Assembly: GCF_001625085.1 (NCBI RefSeq)
Contig: NZ_BDAW01000036.1
Span: 25,830 to 89,829 of the forward strand
Reading direction: 5' to 3'
Length of the DNA stretch: 64,000 bases
From: Nocardia acidivorans NBRC 108247
GTDB lineage: Bacteria; Actinomycetota; Actinomycetes; Mycobacteriales; Mycobacteriaceae
The translations under genes and the position numbers were made by a program. This document shows positions 32,628 through 42,018 of the stretch, piece after piece. The notes beneath the pieces were generated by a model. It made no database searches and had not been told where the DNA came from. It was given only the letters and a program-made list of their open reading frames with translations. Position 1 is the first letter of the stretch. Every line of letters starts with the position of its first letter.

Positions 32628-32809
32628 TGGCCGCCTACCGTTGCCCCGTCTGCGATTACGTCTACGACGAGGCCAAAGGTGCTCCCCGCGAAGGCTTTCC
32701 GCCCGGCACCGCATGGTCGGCCGTACCCGACGACTGGTGCTGCCCGGATTGCGGTGTGCGCGAGAAGCTCGACTTCGAATCCTGCGAGAGGCACGACCGT
32801 GAACACTGA
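32627..32809 (+). CDS. rubA1: Rubredoxin 1
   Basis: A 60-residue one-iron electron carrier. The four iron ligands are Cys6 and Cys9 (CPVC) and Cys39 and Cys42 (CPDC). The AlkG1/AlkG2 type is not settled from sequence. The second cluster is preceded by an extra Cys38 (DDWCCPDC), unusual next to the ligand. It shares one base with the alkB stop. Confidence 0.95.
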   Translation: MAAYRCPVCDYVYDEAKGAPREGFPPGTAWSAVPDDWCCPDCGVREKLDFESCERHDREH

Positions 32810-32984
32810 TTTCAAACTCTTCCGCTGCCTGGTCTGCGGCTTCGAATACGACGAGGCGCTGGGCTGGCCCGAAGACGGTATCGAACCGGGCACCCGCTGG
32901 GCCGATATCCCGCAGGACTGGTCCTGCCCGGATTGCGGTGCGGCCAAGGCGGATTTCGAGATGGTCGAGGTCAGCCGGTCGTGA
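32799..32984 (+). CDS. rubA2: Rubredoxin 2
   Basis: A 61-residue rubredoxin with Cys10, Cys13, Cys43 and Cys46 as iron ligands and the typical GWPEDGIEPGTRWADIPQDW middle. It starts at GTG 32799, 11 bases inside rubA1. In actinomycetes with two rubredoxin genes the second one usually supports AlkB; that is family knowledge, not tested here. Confidence 0.95.
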   Translation: MNTDFKLFRCLVCGFEYDEALGWPEDGIEPGTRWADIPQDWSCPDCGAAKADFEMVEVSRS

Positions 32985-34129
32985 CCGAACGAATCGTGAT
33001 CGTCGGCGCGGGCGTCGCGGGCGCCACCGCCGCCAAGACCCTGCGGAGTTCGGGATACGACGGCGAGGTCGTGCTGCTGAGCGCGGAGCGAAGTCTGCCG
33101 TATCGGCGGCCCATGGTCTCCAAGGAACTGCTGGCCGGGACCGCGGTGGAACGGCGCACGCTGCTCGAGATCGCGGAATTCTGGCCCGAGCGCGGGATCG
33201 AATTGCGCACCGGGGTCACCGTCGAGAGCATCGACGCCGATCGCGCGGTGGTGCGCATGCTGTACGGCGGTGAGATCGGTTATGACGCACTGCTTCTCGC
33301 CACCGGGGCGCGTCCGCGGGCACTGCCCGGTGTGCGGCACGGCCTGCCCGTGCTGCGTGGTCGCGACGATATCGAGGCGCTGCGCCGGGCCATCGACGGC
33401 GGCTCGCTGCTCATCGCCGGAGCCGGGCTGATCGGGTGTGAGGTCGCCGCCACCGCGGCGAAACTCGGTGCGCGCGTGACGGTTCTGCACGCCGGGGTCA
33501 CCCCGCTGGACCGGATCGCTCCGCCGATCATCGGCGAGTACATTCGGAAACTGCACGCGGACAATGGCGTCGACATCCACGGCGAGGTGCTGCTGGCCGA
33601 GGTGGAGCAGATCGGGAATGCCGTCCGCGCGACCAGTACCGACGGCCGGGAGTGGCGTGCCGGCGCCGCCCTGGTCGCCATCGGCGCGGTCGCCGATACC
33701 GCGGTCGCGGAAACCGCGGGTGTGAAGGTCGACGACGGCATCCTGGTGGACGAGGCGTATCGCACCTCGGTGCCGGGCATCTTCGCCGCCGGAGACGCCG
33801 CCGCCCGCTTCGATTCGGGTCTCAATGCGTATGTGCGCGAAGAGCATTGGAACAGCGCCCAAGCCCAGGGGGCGGCCGCCGCGCAATCGATGCTCGGTCT
33901 GCCGCCCACCCCGGCCGGTGTCTGCTGGGGTTGGTCGACCCAGTACGGGATCACTGTCCAATTCGCGGGACGCATCCGGCTCGATGACGATCTGGAGGTG
34001 TGGGGTACGCCGGGCACCCCGGATATCACCGTGCGGGCCATGCGGGACGGCTGTCTCAGAGGCGTGGTGTCCGTCGGCCGTCCGGCCGAGTTCCGGGCCG
34101 TTCGCGACGAGCTGGCCGCGCAGAGCTAA
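32981..34129 (+). CDS. rubB: NAD(P)H-dependent rubredoxin reductase
   Basis: A 382-residue FAD protein that passes electrons from NAD(P)H to rubredoxin. The FAD loop VIVGAGVAGATAA is at about residues 5-17, the NAD loop LLIAGAGLIGCEVA at about 145-158 and the second FAD motif GIFAAGDAAARF at about 264-275. GTG 32981 overlaps the rubA2 stop as GTGA. It is the last gene of the alkane operon and ends at a hairpin at 34151-34182. Confidence 0.95.
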   Translation: MTERIVIVGAGVAGATAAKTLRSSGYDGEVVLLSAERSLPYRRPMVSKELLAGTAVERRTLLEIAEFWPERGIELRTGVTVESIDADRAVVRMLYGGEIGYDALLLATGARPRALPGVRHGLPVLRGRDDIEALRRAIDGGSLLIAGAGLIGCEVAATAAKLGARVTVLHAGVTPLDRIAPPIIGEYIRKLHADNGVDIHGEVLLAEVEQIGNAVRATSTDGREWRAGAALVAIGAVADTAVAETAGVKVDDGILVDEAYRTSVPGIFAAGDAAARFDSGLNAYVREEHWNSAQAQGAAAAQSMLGLPPTPAGVCWGWSTQYGITVQFAGRIRLDDDLEVWGTPGTPDITVRAMRDGCLRGVVSVGRPAEFRAVRDELAAQS

Positions 34130-34150
34130 TCACGCGCAAAAAGTGAAATG

Positions 34151-34182
34151 CCGCCGCATCAATTCGGGTGATGCGGCGGTTT
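34151..34182 (+). terminator. Terminator of the alkB operon
   Basis: CCGCCGCATC (34151-34160) pairs with GATGCGGCGG (34170-34179) around a nine-base loop, followed by TTT, 22 bases after the rubB stop. Confidence 0.8.
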
Positions 34183-34297
34183 CCCGGTTTGCCGGGGCAT
34201 TGCTGAAATTACTTCTGACCTGGCCTCTTTCGGCATCGCGCGCGCATTTTTCACCGGTACCGCCCGGTTGGTCAACCCCTGTGGCCAATCCAGTGAA

Positions 34298-34328
34298 GAC
34301 TGACACGTCAGTCCGAAGTCTGTATTAC
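34298..34328 (+). promoter_or_regulatory. Promoter of the mce operon with palindrome over the -35
   Basis: CTGACA (34300-34305), 17 bases, TATTAC (34323-34328) is a good sigma-A-type promoter 50 bases before yrbEA. The palindrome GACTGAC-AC-GTCAGTC (34298-34313, perfect 7-base arms) covers the -35, so a bound repressor would block it. One of the two TetR proteins at the end of the operon is the obvious candidate. Confidence 0.65.
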
Positions 34329-34377
34329 TGTCCGTCTGGGTCGGTACGGACCCGTTGGGGCAGTGGGGTGGTAGGCA

Positions 34378-35208
34378 TTGGTCGACAAGGTCATTCGGGG
34401 GCCTGAACCGTTCATTCGGCAGGGCGTCGAGTTCGTTCTCTCCGGGTTGCGCACCTTCGGGCGCACCATTCAGCTCGCGGTGGCGGCGTTCCGCTACCTG
34501 GTCACCGATATCGTGGCCCTCAAACACCCGTGGCGCGACACCCTCCAACAGGGCTGGTTCATTGTCAGCGTCACCGCCATTCCCGCTGTGCTGGTATCGA
34601 TTCCGTTCGGTGTCATCGTCGCGGTGCAGGTCGGCAGCCTTACCCAGCAGGTCGGCGCGAGTTCGGTCTCCGGTGCGGCGGGTGGGCTCGGTGTCATTCG
34701 GCAGGGCGCGCCCATGGTGACCGCGTTGCTGCTGGGCGGCGCGGCGGGCTCGGCCATCGCCGCCGATCTCGGCGCGCGCACCATTCGCGATGAGGTCGAT
34801 GCCCTGCGCACCATGGGCATCGATCCGGTGCGCCGCCTGGTCGCCCCGCGGCTGGCCGCCATGATCGCGCTCACGCCGCTGCTGTGCATGCTCATCATCT
34901 TCATGGGTGTGTTCACCGGATACGTGATCGCCGTGGGCTTTCAGGGCGTCACGCCCGGCAGTTATCTATCCGCCTTCGCGGCCTTCGCCAAGATGAGCGA
35001 TCTGGTGGTGGCCATCGTGAAGTCGGTCATCTTCGGAGTCATCGTGCTGATCGTCTCCTGTCAGCGCGGCCTGGAGGCCACGCACGGGCCCAAGGGGGTG
35101 GCCAATGCCGTGAACGCGGCCGTGGTGATCGGGGTGATCGCCGCCTTCGGTGTGAATCTGGTTGTGACGCAGCTGGTTTCCATGTTCATTCCGACGCAGG
35201 TGGGCTGA
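34378..35208 (+). CDS. yrbEA: YrbE permease subunit A of the Mce transporter
   Basis: A 276-residue MlaE-like permease with five or six hydrophobic segments. The conserved GAAGSAIAADLGARTIRDEVDAL stretch (written in parts: GSAIAADLGA at about 121-130, IRDEVDALRTMGIDP at about 133-147) is the EQ-loop-like contact with the ATPase. Starts at TTG 34378. Together with YrbEB it forms the inner-membrane channel through which lipids such as sterols or fatty acids enter; the ATPase is encoded elsewhere, as usual for actinomycete mce operons. Confidence 0.93.
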   Translation: MVDKVIRGPEPFIRQGVEFVLSGLRTFGRTIQLAVAAFRYLVTDIVALKHPWRDTLQQGWFIVSVTAIPAVLVSIPFGVIVAVQVGSLTQQVGASSVSGAAGGLGVIRQGAPMVTALLLGGAAGSAIAADLGARTIRDEVDALRTMGIDPVRRLVAPRLAAMIALTPLLCMLIIFMGVFTGYVIAVGFQGVTPGSYLSAFAAFAKMSDLVVAIVKSVIFGVIVLIVSCQRGLEATHGPKGVANAVNAAVVIGVIAAFGVNLVVTQLVSMFIPTQVG

Positions 35209-36077
35209 TGACCCAGGTTCCCGCCCGCTATCAACCGCTCGGCGCGGTCGGCCGGATCGCCGAGCGCGGCGCACAGGCTCCGCTGGGTGTCTTCGAATCC
35301 CTGGGGCACCAGGCGACTTTCGTCTACGAGGTACTGGCCGCGATACCGCATACGCTGCGGGTCTATCGCCGCCAGACCATGCTCATCCTCTCCGATATCA
35401 CCTGGGGTTCCGGGGCGATCATCGTCGGCGGCGGCACCGTGGCGGTGCTGGCCTTCCTCGGAATCGCGGTCGGCGGCTCGATCGGCGTGGAGGGTTTCAC
35501 CGCGCTGAACATGGTCGGCATGGGTCCGCTCACCGGTTTCGTCTCGGCGTACGCCAATACCCGGGAGATGGCTCCCATGGTGGCGGCCATCGGTTTCGCC
35601 GCGCAGGCCGGCTGCCGCATGACCGCCGAGATCGGGGCCATGCGCATCTCCGAGGAGATAGATGCCTTGGAGGCCATCGGAATTCGGCCCATGCCTTTCG
35701 TGGTGACAACCCGGGTGATCGCGGGGGTGATCACCATCGTCCCGCTGCATCTGCTCACCCTGATCCTGTCGTACCTGTCCTGCGCGACGGTGGTGAATGT
35801 GCTGCACGGGCAGTCCTCGGGCACCTACTACCACTACTTCAACGCGTTCCTGCAACCCGGTGATGTGATCGCATCCCTCATCAAGGCAACGATTTTCGTC
35901 ATCACCATTATTCTCATCCACGGCTACCAGGGCTTCTACGCCTCGGGCGGTCCGGAGGGCGTGGGGCGGGCCTCGGGCCGGGCCATTCGCGCCAGCCTGG
36001 TGCTGGTGGTCATCCTGGACATGATCCTCACCATTGTGATCTGGGGCTTGGACGTCGGCATCAGGATCTCGGGGTGA
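35208..36077 (+). CDS. yrbEB: YrbE permease subunit B of the Mce transporter
   Basis: A 289-residue permease partner of YrbEA. It keeps GCRMTAEIGAMRISEEIDAL in the cytoplasmic coupling loop (about residues 141-160) and five or six membrane helices. ATG 35208 overlaps the yrbEA stop by one base (TGATG). Confidence 0.93.
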   Translation: MTQVPARYQPLGAVGRIAERGAQAPLGVFESLGHQATFVYEVLAAIPHTLRVYRRQTMLILSDITWGSGAIIVGGGTVAVLAFLGIAVGGSIGVEGFTALNMVGMGPLTGFVSAYANTREMAPMVAAIGFAAQAGCRMTAEIGAMRISEEIDALEAIGIRPMPFVVTTRVIAGVITIVPLHLLTLILSYLSCATVVNVLHGQSSGTYYHYFNAFLQPGDVIASLIKATIFVITIILIHGYQGFYASGGPEGVGRASGRAIRASLVLVVILDMILTIVIWGLDVGIRISG

Positions 36078-36081
36078 GGGC

Positions 36082-37110
36082 ATGAGCGTGTTCAAGGATC
36101 ACTCCGGTCGCAGTGCCGGACCGTGGATGCTGCGCCTGCGCGGTGTGGTCACGGCGATCGTCATCGTCACCGTCGCGGTGCTCGTAAGCTCCTATGCGCG
36201 TGGCTCGTTCGCCGATCGGTTCGGTCTGACCATCGACGCCGCCACCCTCGGTGAGGGGCTGGCACCGGGCGCGGAGGTGAAGTTCCGCGGCTATGCCATC
36301 GGCACCGTGCGCGAGGTCGAGACGGTCGGTTACGGTCATCAGCGCATTGCGGTGCAGATCGATCGGAATCAGGCGGCCGCGCTCACCGACGCGGTGACCG
36401 CGCGCTTCACCTCCTCGAATGTCTTCGGCTCCAGCGCGATCGAATTGGTGCCCGGCAATGGCGGTGCGCCACTGCGGGAGAACGCCACCCTGCAGATCGC
36501 CGAGAACGCCACCAATGCCACCGTCGCGGGCGTCTTCCGGCGCGCGGCCCGGCTCACCACGGTGCTCGACTCCGATACCGTGCGCAGGCTTTTCGATCTG
36601 TTGCTGGACAATGCGGACAGCCTCGGCCCGGTGTTGCAGTCGTTCTTCGAGACCGCGCGCATGCTGGCCGACGGGCAGCAGGCCCCGCTCGGGCACTACA
36701 TCGAGATCGGCCGGGATATGACCGGCGCCTTCGCGACGCTGACGCCGTCGGTCGGGCACGCCATCCTCGCGGTGCTCGAACAGTCGGCCTACTTCGGTGA
36801 CCCCGCCAATCGCGCGCGGACCGACAAGGCCACCGATGGCGTGGATCAGGCGGTCCTGATCGGTATCTCGGAGTTGCTGCGGCGCAACAACCCGGAGCTG
36901 GAGAAGGTGCTCAGCGGTGTGCTGGATGTCGCGGTCCCGGTCAGCGTCTCGCTCGGCACGGTGGCCCCGGCCTACAACCGGATTCCGAATCTGTTGCGCG
37001 CCATGAACGAAGCCTTCCCGGAGGTGGACGGCAAGGTGCAGCTGCAATTGGAGCTGATCGTGAAAACCATGCCGTATCTGGCCGATTCGCTGGGGGGTGC
37101 GCCGCGATGA
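36082..37110 (+). CDS. mceA: Mce-family protein A
   Basis: A 342-residue Mce protein: one N-terminal membrane helix (about residues 18-38), an MCE domain (about 45-125, with LAPGAEVKFRGYAIGTVREV) and a long helical tail that stacks with the other Mce subunits to make the periplasmic lipid tunnel. Begins four bases after yrbEB. The mce1-4 type cannot be decided from one window. Confidence 0.9.
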   Translation: MSVFKDHSGRSAGPWMLRLRGVVTAIVIVTVAVLVSSYARGSFADRFGLTIDAATLGEGLAPGAEVKFRGYAIGTVREVETVGYGHQRIAVQIDRNQAAALTDAVTARFTSSNVFGSSAIELVPGNGGAPLRENATLQIAENATNATVAGVFRRAARLTTVLDSDTVRRLFDLLLDNADSLGPVLQSFFETARMLADGQQAPLGHYIEIGRDMTGAFATLTPSVGHAILAVLEQSAYFGDPANRARTDKATDGVDQAVLIGISELLRRNNPELEKVLSGVLDVAVPVSVSLGTVAPAYNRIPNLLRAMNEAFPEVDGKVQLQLELIVKTMPYLADSLGGAPR

Positions 37111-38114
37111 ACGATATCGCCAGATCCTCGATCAAACTCGTGGTGTTCCTGCTCATCGTCTCGGCCTGCTCGGTCTTCATCGTGACCGCGCTGCGCACGC
37201 CCATTCCGGGTGACAAGGTCGGCTACGACGCCGTATTCACCGATGTGTCAGGGCTTTTCGCGGGTGACTCGGTGCGCATGTCCGGTGTGGCGGTCGGCAA
37301 GGTGGAGACGGTGGCGCTGGACGGCGCGCAGGCGCGGGTGCATTTCACCGTGGCCACCGACCGCCCGATCTACGACAGCACCAAGGCCGCAGTGCGCTAT
37401 CAGAATCTCATCGGCCAGCGCTATGTGGAGCTGCTCACCGGGGGCACGGCCGGTGTGAAACTGAAAGCGGGAGCGACCATTCCGGTGCAGCGCACCATCG
37501 CCAGCTTCGACGTCTCCAAACTCTTCAACGGTTTCAAACCGCTCTTCGACACCCTCGACCCCGGCCAGCTCAACCAGTTCGGCGACAATCTGCTGCGCGT
37601 CATCCAGGGTGACGGTTCCGGGATCGGCCCGGTGCTCTCGGATCTGGATACCCTCACCAAGCACGCCCGCAACAGCGAGGCGGTGATCGTGCTGCTCATT
37701 CGCAATCTGGGTCTGGTCTCGGACGAGATCGGCGGCAAATCCCAGGCGGTCGGTGATCTGGTGGCACAGCTGGCCGGGATTCTGCGCCAGTTCACCAGTA
37801 AGACCCAGACCATTCTGTCGGCCATCGATTCGGCGAAAGCCGCTCTGGGACCGCTGGTTCCGCTGCTGGAGGAGACCCGCGACGCCTATGACGTGGCCTA
37901 CGGCCCGGTCGACGGGCTGCTGCGGCGACTGGTGCCGCAGACCGATCAGCTCACCCGGATCCTGGCCATCACCCCGCAGCTGGTCACCGGATTGAACGAG
38001 TCCGTACCGGGAAACGGGGTGAAGCCGCGGATCACCTGCTCCAACGGTGAGGCCGCCATGCCCGCCCTGGCCGATGTCATCCTGTCCACGCAGAACCTGG
38101 TGGTGTGCAAATGA
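37107..38114 (+). CDS. mceB: Mce-family protein B
   Basis: A 335-residue Mce subunit with a membrane helix (about residues 7-28), an MCE domain with FAGDSVRMSGVAVGKVETV (about 49-67) and GQRYVELLTGG, then the helical tail. A Cys pair (C315 region, C334) near the C-terminus is typical of MceB. The start overlaps mceA as ATGA. Confidence 0.92.
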   Translation: MNDIARSSIKLVVFLLIVSACSVFIVTALRTPIPGDKVGYDAVFTDVSGLFAGDSVRMSGVAVGKVETVALDGAQARVHFTVATDRPIYDSTKAAVRYQNLIGQRYVELLTGGTAGVKLKAGATIPVQRTIASFDVSKLFNGFKPLFDTLDPGQLNQFGDNLLRVIQGDGSGIGPVLSDLDTLTKHARNSEAVIVLLIRNLGLVSDEIGGKSQAVGDLVAQLAGILRQFTSKTQTILSAIDSAKAALGPLVPLLEETRDAYDVAYGPVDGLLRRLVPQTDQLTRILAITPQLVTGLNESVPGNGVKPRITCSNGEAAMPALADVILSTQNLVVCK

Positions 38115-39124
38115 GGGGATTGATCCGGTACCTCGGCGAGCTGATTCGCGACACCCTGACCGGGCGCGGTGATCAGCAGGTCCAATTGCGCTGGGGCATA
38201 GCCGGTGTCGCGGTCTGCGCGGTGGCGCTGCTGGTGGCGGGCGCGGTGTACGTCATCCCGTTCGGGCAGCGCACCTATATCGCCGATTTCAAGATCTCCG
38301 GGGGTGCGCGCTCGGGTGACGAGGTTCGGGTGGCGGGAATCAAGGTCGGCAAGATACGCTCGGTGGACCTGGTCGGCGATCACGTCGAGGTCGCCTTCAC
38401 CGTGAAATCCGATGTGCGGGTGGGGGATAGAGCTGCGGTCGAGGTGAAGATGCTGACCCCGATCGGCGGGCACTACCTGGCCCTCACCCCCACCGGAGAC
38501 AAGGAGCTCGGGTCCCGGCACATTCCGCCCGAGCGCACCGGAACGCCCTTTGAACTCAGCGATATCCTCGACAAGGGCACGCCCATCTTCAGCAAGGTCG
38601 ACGCGGGCACCATGCGCGATACCGTCGGCGAGCTGAACAAGGCGCTGGCCGGACAACCCGACGCGCTGCGCGGGGTGATCGACAATGCCGATGAGCTGAC
38701 CGGACTGCTGGCCGATCGGACCCGGCAACTCGATGCCGCGCTACAGGTCTCGGACGAATACATTGCCGCCATCGCCGATGACAAGGCGCTGCTGGCCGAT
38801 TTCGTCCGTCAGCTCGGCACGGTCGCCGATCAGCTGGGCAATCGCAAGGACGATATCGTCGGCGTCTTCAATCTGGTGAAGCGGGTGCTGGTCATCCTGC
38901 ACCGGCCGATCATGGCGTACGGCGATTCCATCGAACCCTCGGTGACCCAATTCGAGCAGTTGTTCTCCAAGGTGTTCGCCGACCCGGATCGACTCGACAC
39001 CGTGGTGAACGGATTACGCGATGTGATCGCCAAACTCAATGGGCTGCTCGGAAATCAGGTGCACGCGGACGCACCCGCCGATGGTGTGCGGATCTGTATT
39101 CCCTACGAAGGCAAGGCGTGCTGA
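38111..39124 (+). CDS. mceC: Mce-family protein C
   Basis: A 337-residue Mce subunit with a membrane helix at about 30-52, the MCE domain (GDEVRVAGIKVGKIRSVDL, about 71-89, and LTPIGGHYLALTP) and a helical tail ending in a CIPYEGKAC disulfide-type end. ATG 38111 overlaps the mceB stop as ATGA; a GTG two codons upstream is in frame. Confidence 0.92.
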   Translation: MRGLIRYLGELIRDTLTGRGDQQVQLRWGIAGVAVCAVALLVAGAVYVIPFGQRTYIADFKISGGARSGDEVRVAGIKVGKIRSVDLVGDHVEVAFTVKSDVRVGDRAAVEVKMLTPIGGHYLALTPTGDKELGSRHIPPERTGTPFELSDILDKGTPIFSKVDAGTMRDTVGELNKALAGQPDALRGVIDNADELTGLLADRTRQLDAALQVSDEYIAAIADDKALLADFVRQLGTVADQLGNRKDDIVGVFNLVKRVLVILHRPIMAYGDSIEPSVTQFEQLFSKVFADPDRLDTVVNGLRDVIAKLNGLLGNQVHADAPADGVRICIPYEGKAC

Positions 39125-40056
39125 TGAGGTGGAAGGGAATCGGCAAAAGCCGAACCGCACTCGTCGCGGGTGCGGCCGTGCTGGTGGCGATCGTCGTGGC
39201 GGCGGGCATCACCTGGGCGGGGACGGTGCGCGATTCGGCACAGAGCGTATGCGCCGAATTCGCCGATACCGTCGGGCTCTATCGGGGCAACAGCGTGACC
39301 ATGCTCGGGGTGGAAGTCGGCACGGTATCGAAGATCGAATCCCTCGGTGATCGTATGCGCGTCACCATGAGCGTGGGCGAGAAGGTGAAACTGCCCGCCG
39401 ATATCGAAGCCGTCACCATGTCGAGTTCGATTGTGACCGACCGGCATGTGGAACTGACCAAGCCCTATACCGCCGGACCGCGTTTCGACGCCTCGAAATG
39501 CATTGCGCTGGACCACACCCGGACGCCGATCGGCATCAGCGAGGCACTGGACGCCATGGGCGGGCTGGCCGGTGACCTCACCGGCGGCAAACCGGGCGAC
39601 ACCCTGTTGAACGACACGCTCACCGCCGCGGACAACGCCATCAGCGGCACCGGGCCGCAGTGGAATCAGCTGCTGCAACGGCTTTCCACGGTGGTCGGTG
39701 ACCCGTCCCAGCGCGATGTGGTCTTTCGGCGGCTGGTCGACAATCTCGATCAACTCACCACCATGTTCGTCACCAATTGGCCGGATATGAAACTGGTGCT
39801 GGACAATCTTCGCGCCGGACTCCAACTCATCGGCGACTTCTCCACCGAATTCGCGGGCGCGGTGGATCTGGCGGTGGAGTTCCTGCCGGTCCTGGCGCGC
39901 AATATCGGCAAATACGATCAGCAGGCGTACGCCTTCCTGGACCTGTATCTGCCGCAGGCACACGACTTCCTGCAACAGCATCAGGGCGATATCGAGAGTC
40001 TGCTCGCCCAATTGCCGCCGCTGGCGGCGCAGCTACCGCGGGCAGGTGGGCGATGA
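39124..40056 (+). CDS. mceD: Mce-family protein D
   Basis: A 310-residue Mce subunit with an N-terminal helix (about residues 11-32), MCE domain (GLYRGNSVTMLGVEVGTVSK, about 50-69) and helical tail. It is shorter than many MceD proteins, which often have a long Pro-rich end. One-base overlap with mceC. Confidence 0.9.
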   Translation: MRWKGIGKSRTALVAGAAVLVAIVVAAGITWAGTVRDSAQSVCAEFADTVGLYRGNSVTMLGVEVGTVSKIESLGDRMRVTMSVGEKVKLPADIEAVTMSSSIVTDRHVELTKPYTAGPRFDASKCIALDHTRTPIGISEALDAMGGLAGDLTGGKPGDTLLNDTLTAADNAISGTGPQWNQLLQRLSTVVGDPSQRDVVFRRLVDNLDQLTTMFVTNWPDMKLVLDNLRAGLQLIGDFSTEFAGAVDLAVEFLPVLARNIGKYDQQAYAFLDLYLPQAHDFLQQHQGDIESLLAQLPPLAAQLPRAGGR

Positions 40057-41060
40057 GACGTCTCGCGCCGCGGGTGATTCCGGCCGTCACCGCGCTCACC
40101 CTGCTGCTCAGCGGATGCGGGGTGCGGGCCACCGACATCCCCATTCCCGGCACCTATCCCAGCGGTGACACCTATTCCGTGCGAATCGAATTCGGTTCGG
40201 TGTTGAACCTGCCCGATCGCGCCAAGGTGATCGCCGACGGCGTGGAGATCGGCATGCTGGATCACATCGATCTGATCGGCAATACCGCCGTCGCCACCGT
40301 CAAGGTGCACGCCGATGCCAAACTGCCCAGAACCACCACGGCGGAGTTGCGGCAGAGCACCATTCTCGGCGATATTCATATCGCGCTGGAGGCTCCGAAG
40401 AACGCGCCGAACACCTTCCTGCGCGACGGTGATGTCATCCCGATGTCGCAGACCGTGCCCGCCACCAATGTGGAGGATATTCTGCGGGCGCTGTCCAATA
40501 TCATCACCGGCGGCCGGTGGGCGGATCTGCAACGGCTGGTCACCGATGTGAACGCGGCCTTCCCGAGTGATCCGGCCGAACTGGACCGGATCAATAACGC
40601 CGGGCGGGCGGCGTTGCGCGATATGGCCTCGCACAGCGCCGATATCGACCGCATTCTCATTTCGGCGCAGCAGATCACCGGGAAGCTGGAGTCCGGGCGC
40701 GATGCGGTGGATCGCATTCTCACCTACGGCCCGGAGCGGGCGGCCGGGTTGTCGGCGGTGCTGTTCAATGTGGTCAAGCTGATCATCAGCGGGGGCACGC
40801 TGGCGGGCAATGTGGGTGAGCTGGTGCTGCCGCACGTGGGTGATCTGCAATCGATCGTCTCGATTCTCGCGCCCACGGCGGTGACCGTCGGCTACTCCGA
40901 CATCACCCTGGGCTCGAATCTGGAGATCTTCCACAATCTGTTGCGGGACAAGCTGATTCCCTTCCTGGAGTCCCCGGATGTGCGGGTGGACCGGGTTTCG
41001 GCGGATGTGCGGGCCGACGAGCTGGTTCCGATCATGCGAGCGATGGGGCTGGTGCCGTGA
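40053..41060 (+). CDS. mceE: Mce-family lipoprotein E
   Basis: A 335-residue Mce subunit with a type II signal: positively charged start, hydrophobic core and lipobox LSGC with lipidated Cys22. This is the MceE position and feature (LprK-like). The MCE domain (VLNLPDRAKVIADGVEIGML, about 50-69) and tail follow. ATG 40053 overlaps mceD as ATGA. Confidence 0.93.
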   Translation: MRRLAPRVIPAVTALTLLLSGCGVRATDIPIPGTYPSGDTYSVRIEFGSVLNLPDRAKVIADGVEIGMLDHIDLIGNTAVATVKVHADAKLPRTTTAELRQSTILGDIHIALEAPKNAPNTFLRDGDVIPMSQTVPATNVEDILRALSNIITGGRWADLQRLVTDVNAAFPSDPAELDRINNAGRAALRDMASHSADIDRILISAQQITGKLESGRDAVDRILTYGPERAAGLSAVLFNVVKLIISGGTLAGNVGELVLPHVGDLQSIVSILAPTAVTVGYSDITLGSNLEIFHNLLRDKLIPFLESPDVRVDRVSADVRADELVPIMRAMGLVP

Positions 41061-42007
41061 AACTCTCACTCTCCGGGCCGGTTTCGCTGGTCCTGCTGAT
41101 GGTGCTGACGCTGATCTGCGGCAGCTATATGGCCGTGGGCGTGCTGAATCTGGACCCGCGCCGCGAGAACAACACCGTCACCGTGCTGCTGGACTCCTCC
41201 GGTGGGCTCATGAAGACCTCCGAGGTGACGCTGCGCGGTATGCCGATCGGGCGGGTGCGCGATATCGGCGCGACGGTCCGCGGTTTGGCGGTGACGCTGG
41301 AATACGATGCCAAATACCGGATTCCGGTGGACAGCGCGGTGCGGATCGCCAATCTCTCGGCGGCGGGCGAGCAATTCATCGACTTCCGGCCCACCGGCAC
41401 CGCCGGGCCGTTCCTGCACGACGGCAGTGTGGTGCCGCCCCGGCAGGTGAAGATCGCCAGCAGCGTCGGCGACGCCCTGGCCAAGATGGATGCCCTTACC
41501 GCGCAATTGGATCCGGTCAAACTGGAGCATCTGGCCACCACCGTGGCGGCCGGATTCGAGGGCCGCGACGCCGATGTCGCGAACCTCACCAGGGCACTGG
41601 TCGGCACCGCGAATCTGTTGCGGGACAAGCGCGCCGCCATCGCACGGCTGTACTCGAATGTGCAGACCCTCGGTGATCGGTTCGACGGCCGTGCGCCCTC
41701 GCTCGGTGCCGCGGCCGGTGATCTGGATTCGGCGCTGCCCGAACTGCTGCACATCATCGCCGCGTTCCAGAACTACTCGTATGTCGGGGAGAACATCTTC
41801 GACGATCCGATCGGGCCGCTGGTCACCCGAATCGATCAGTACCTGTCCCTGATCGGGCCGGATCTGGGGTTCATCGCGACCGCGCTGGCGCCCTCGACCG
41901 GTGCGATCAAACCGCTGCGGGTGGATGCCGGATCGATTGTGGATCTACTGGCCACGGTGTTCCCCGGCGATGGCAAGGCCCATGTCGGCGTCGAGTTTCC
42001 GCGATAG
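41057..42007 (+). CDS. mceF: Mce-family protein F
   Basis: A 316-residue Mce subunit with an N-terminal helix (about residues 7-29), an MCE domain (SSGGLMKTSEVTLRGMPIGR, about 47-66; SAAGEQFIDFRP) and a helical tail. It is short for MceF, whose C-terminal extension can reach 500 residues. Starts at GTG 41057, overlapping the mceE stop. Confidence 0.92.
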   Translation: MKLSLSGPVSLVLLMVLTLICGSYMAVGVLNLDPRRENNTVTVLLDSSGGLMKTSEVTLRGMPIGRVRDIGATVRGLAVTLEYDAKYRIPVDSAVRIANLSAAGEQFIDFRPTGTAGPFLHDGSVVPPRQVKIASSVGDALAKMDALTAQLDPVKLEHLATTVAAGFEGRDADVANLTRALVGTANLLRDKRAAIARLYSNVQTLGDRFDGRAPSLGAAAGDLDSALPELLHIIAAFQNYSYVGENIFDDPIGPLVTRIDQYLSLIGPDLGFIATALAPSTGAIKPLRVDAGSIVDLLATVFPGDGKAHVGVEFPR

Positions 42008-42018
42008 GAAGGCGAATC

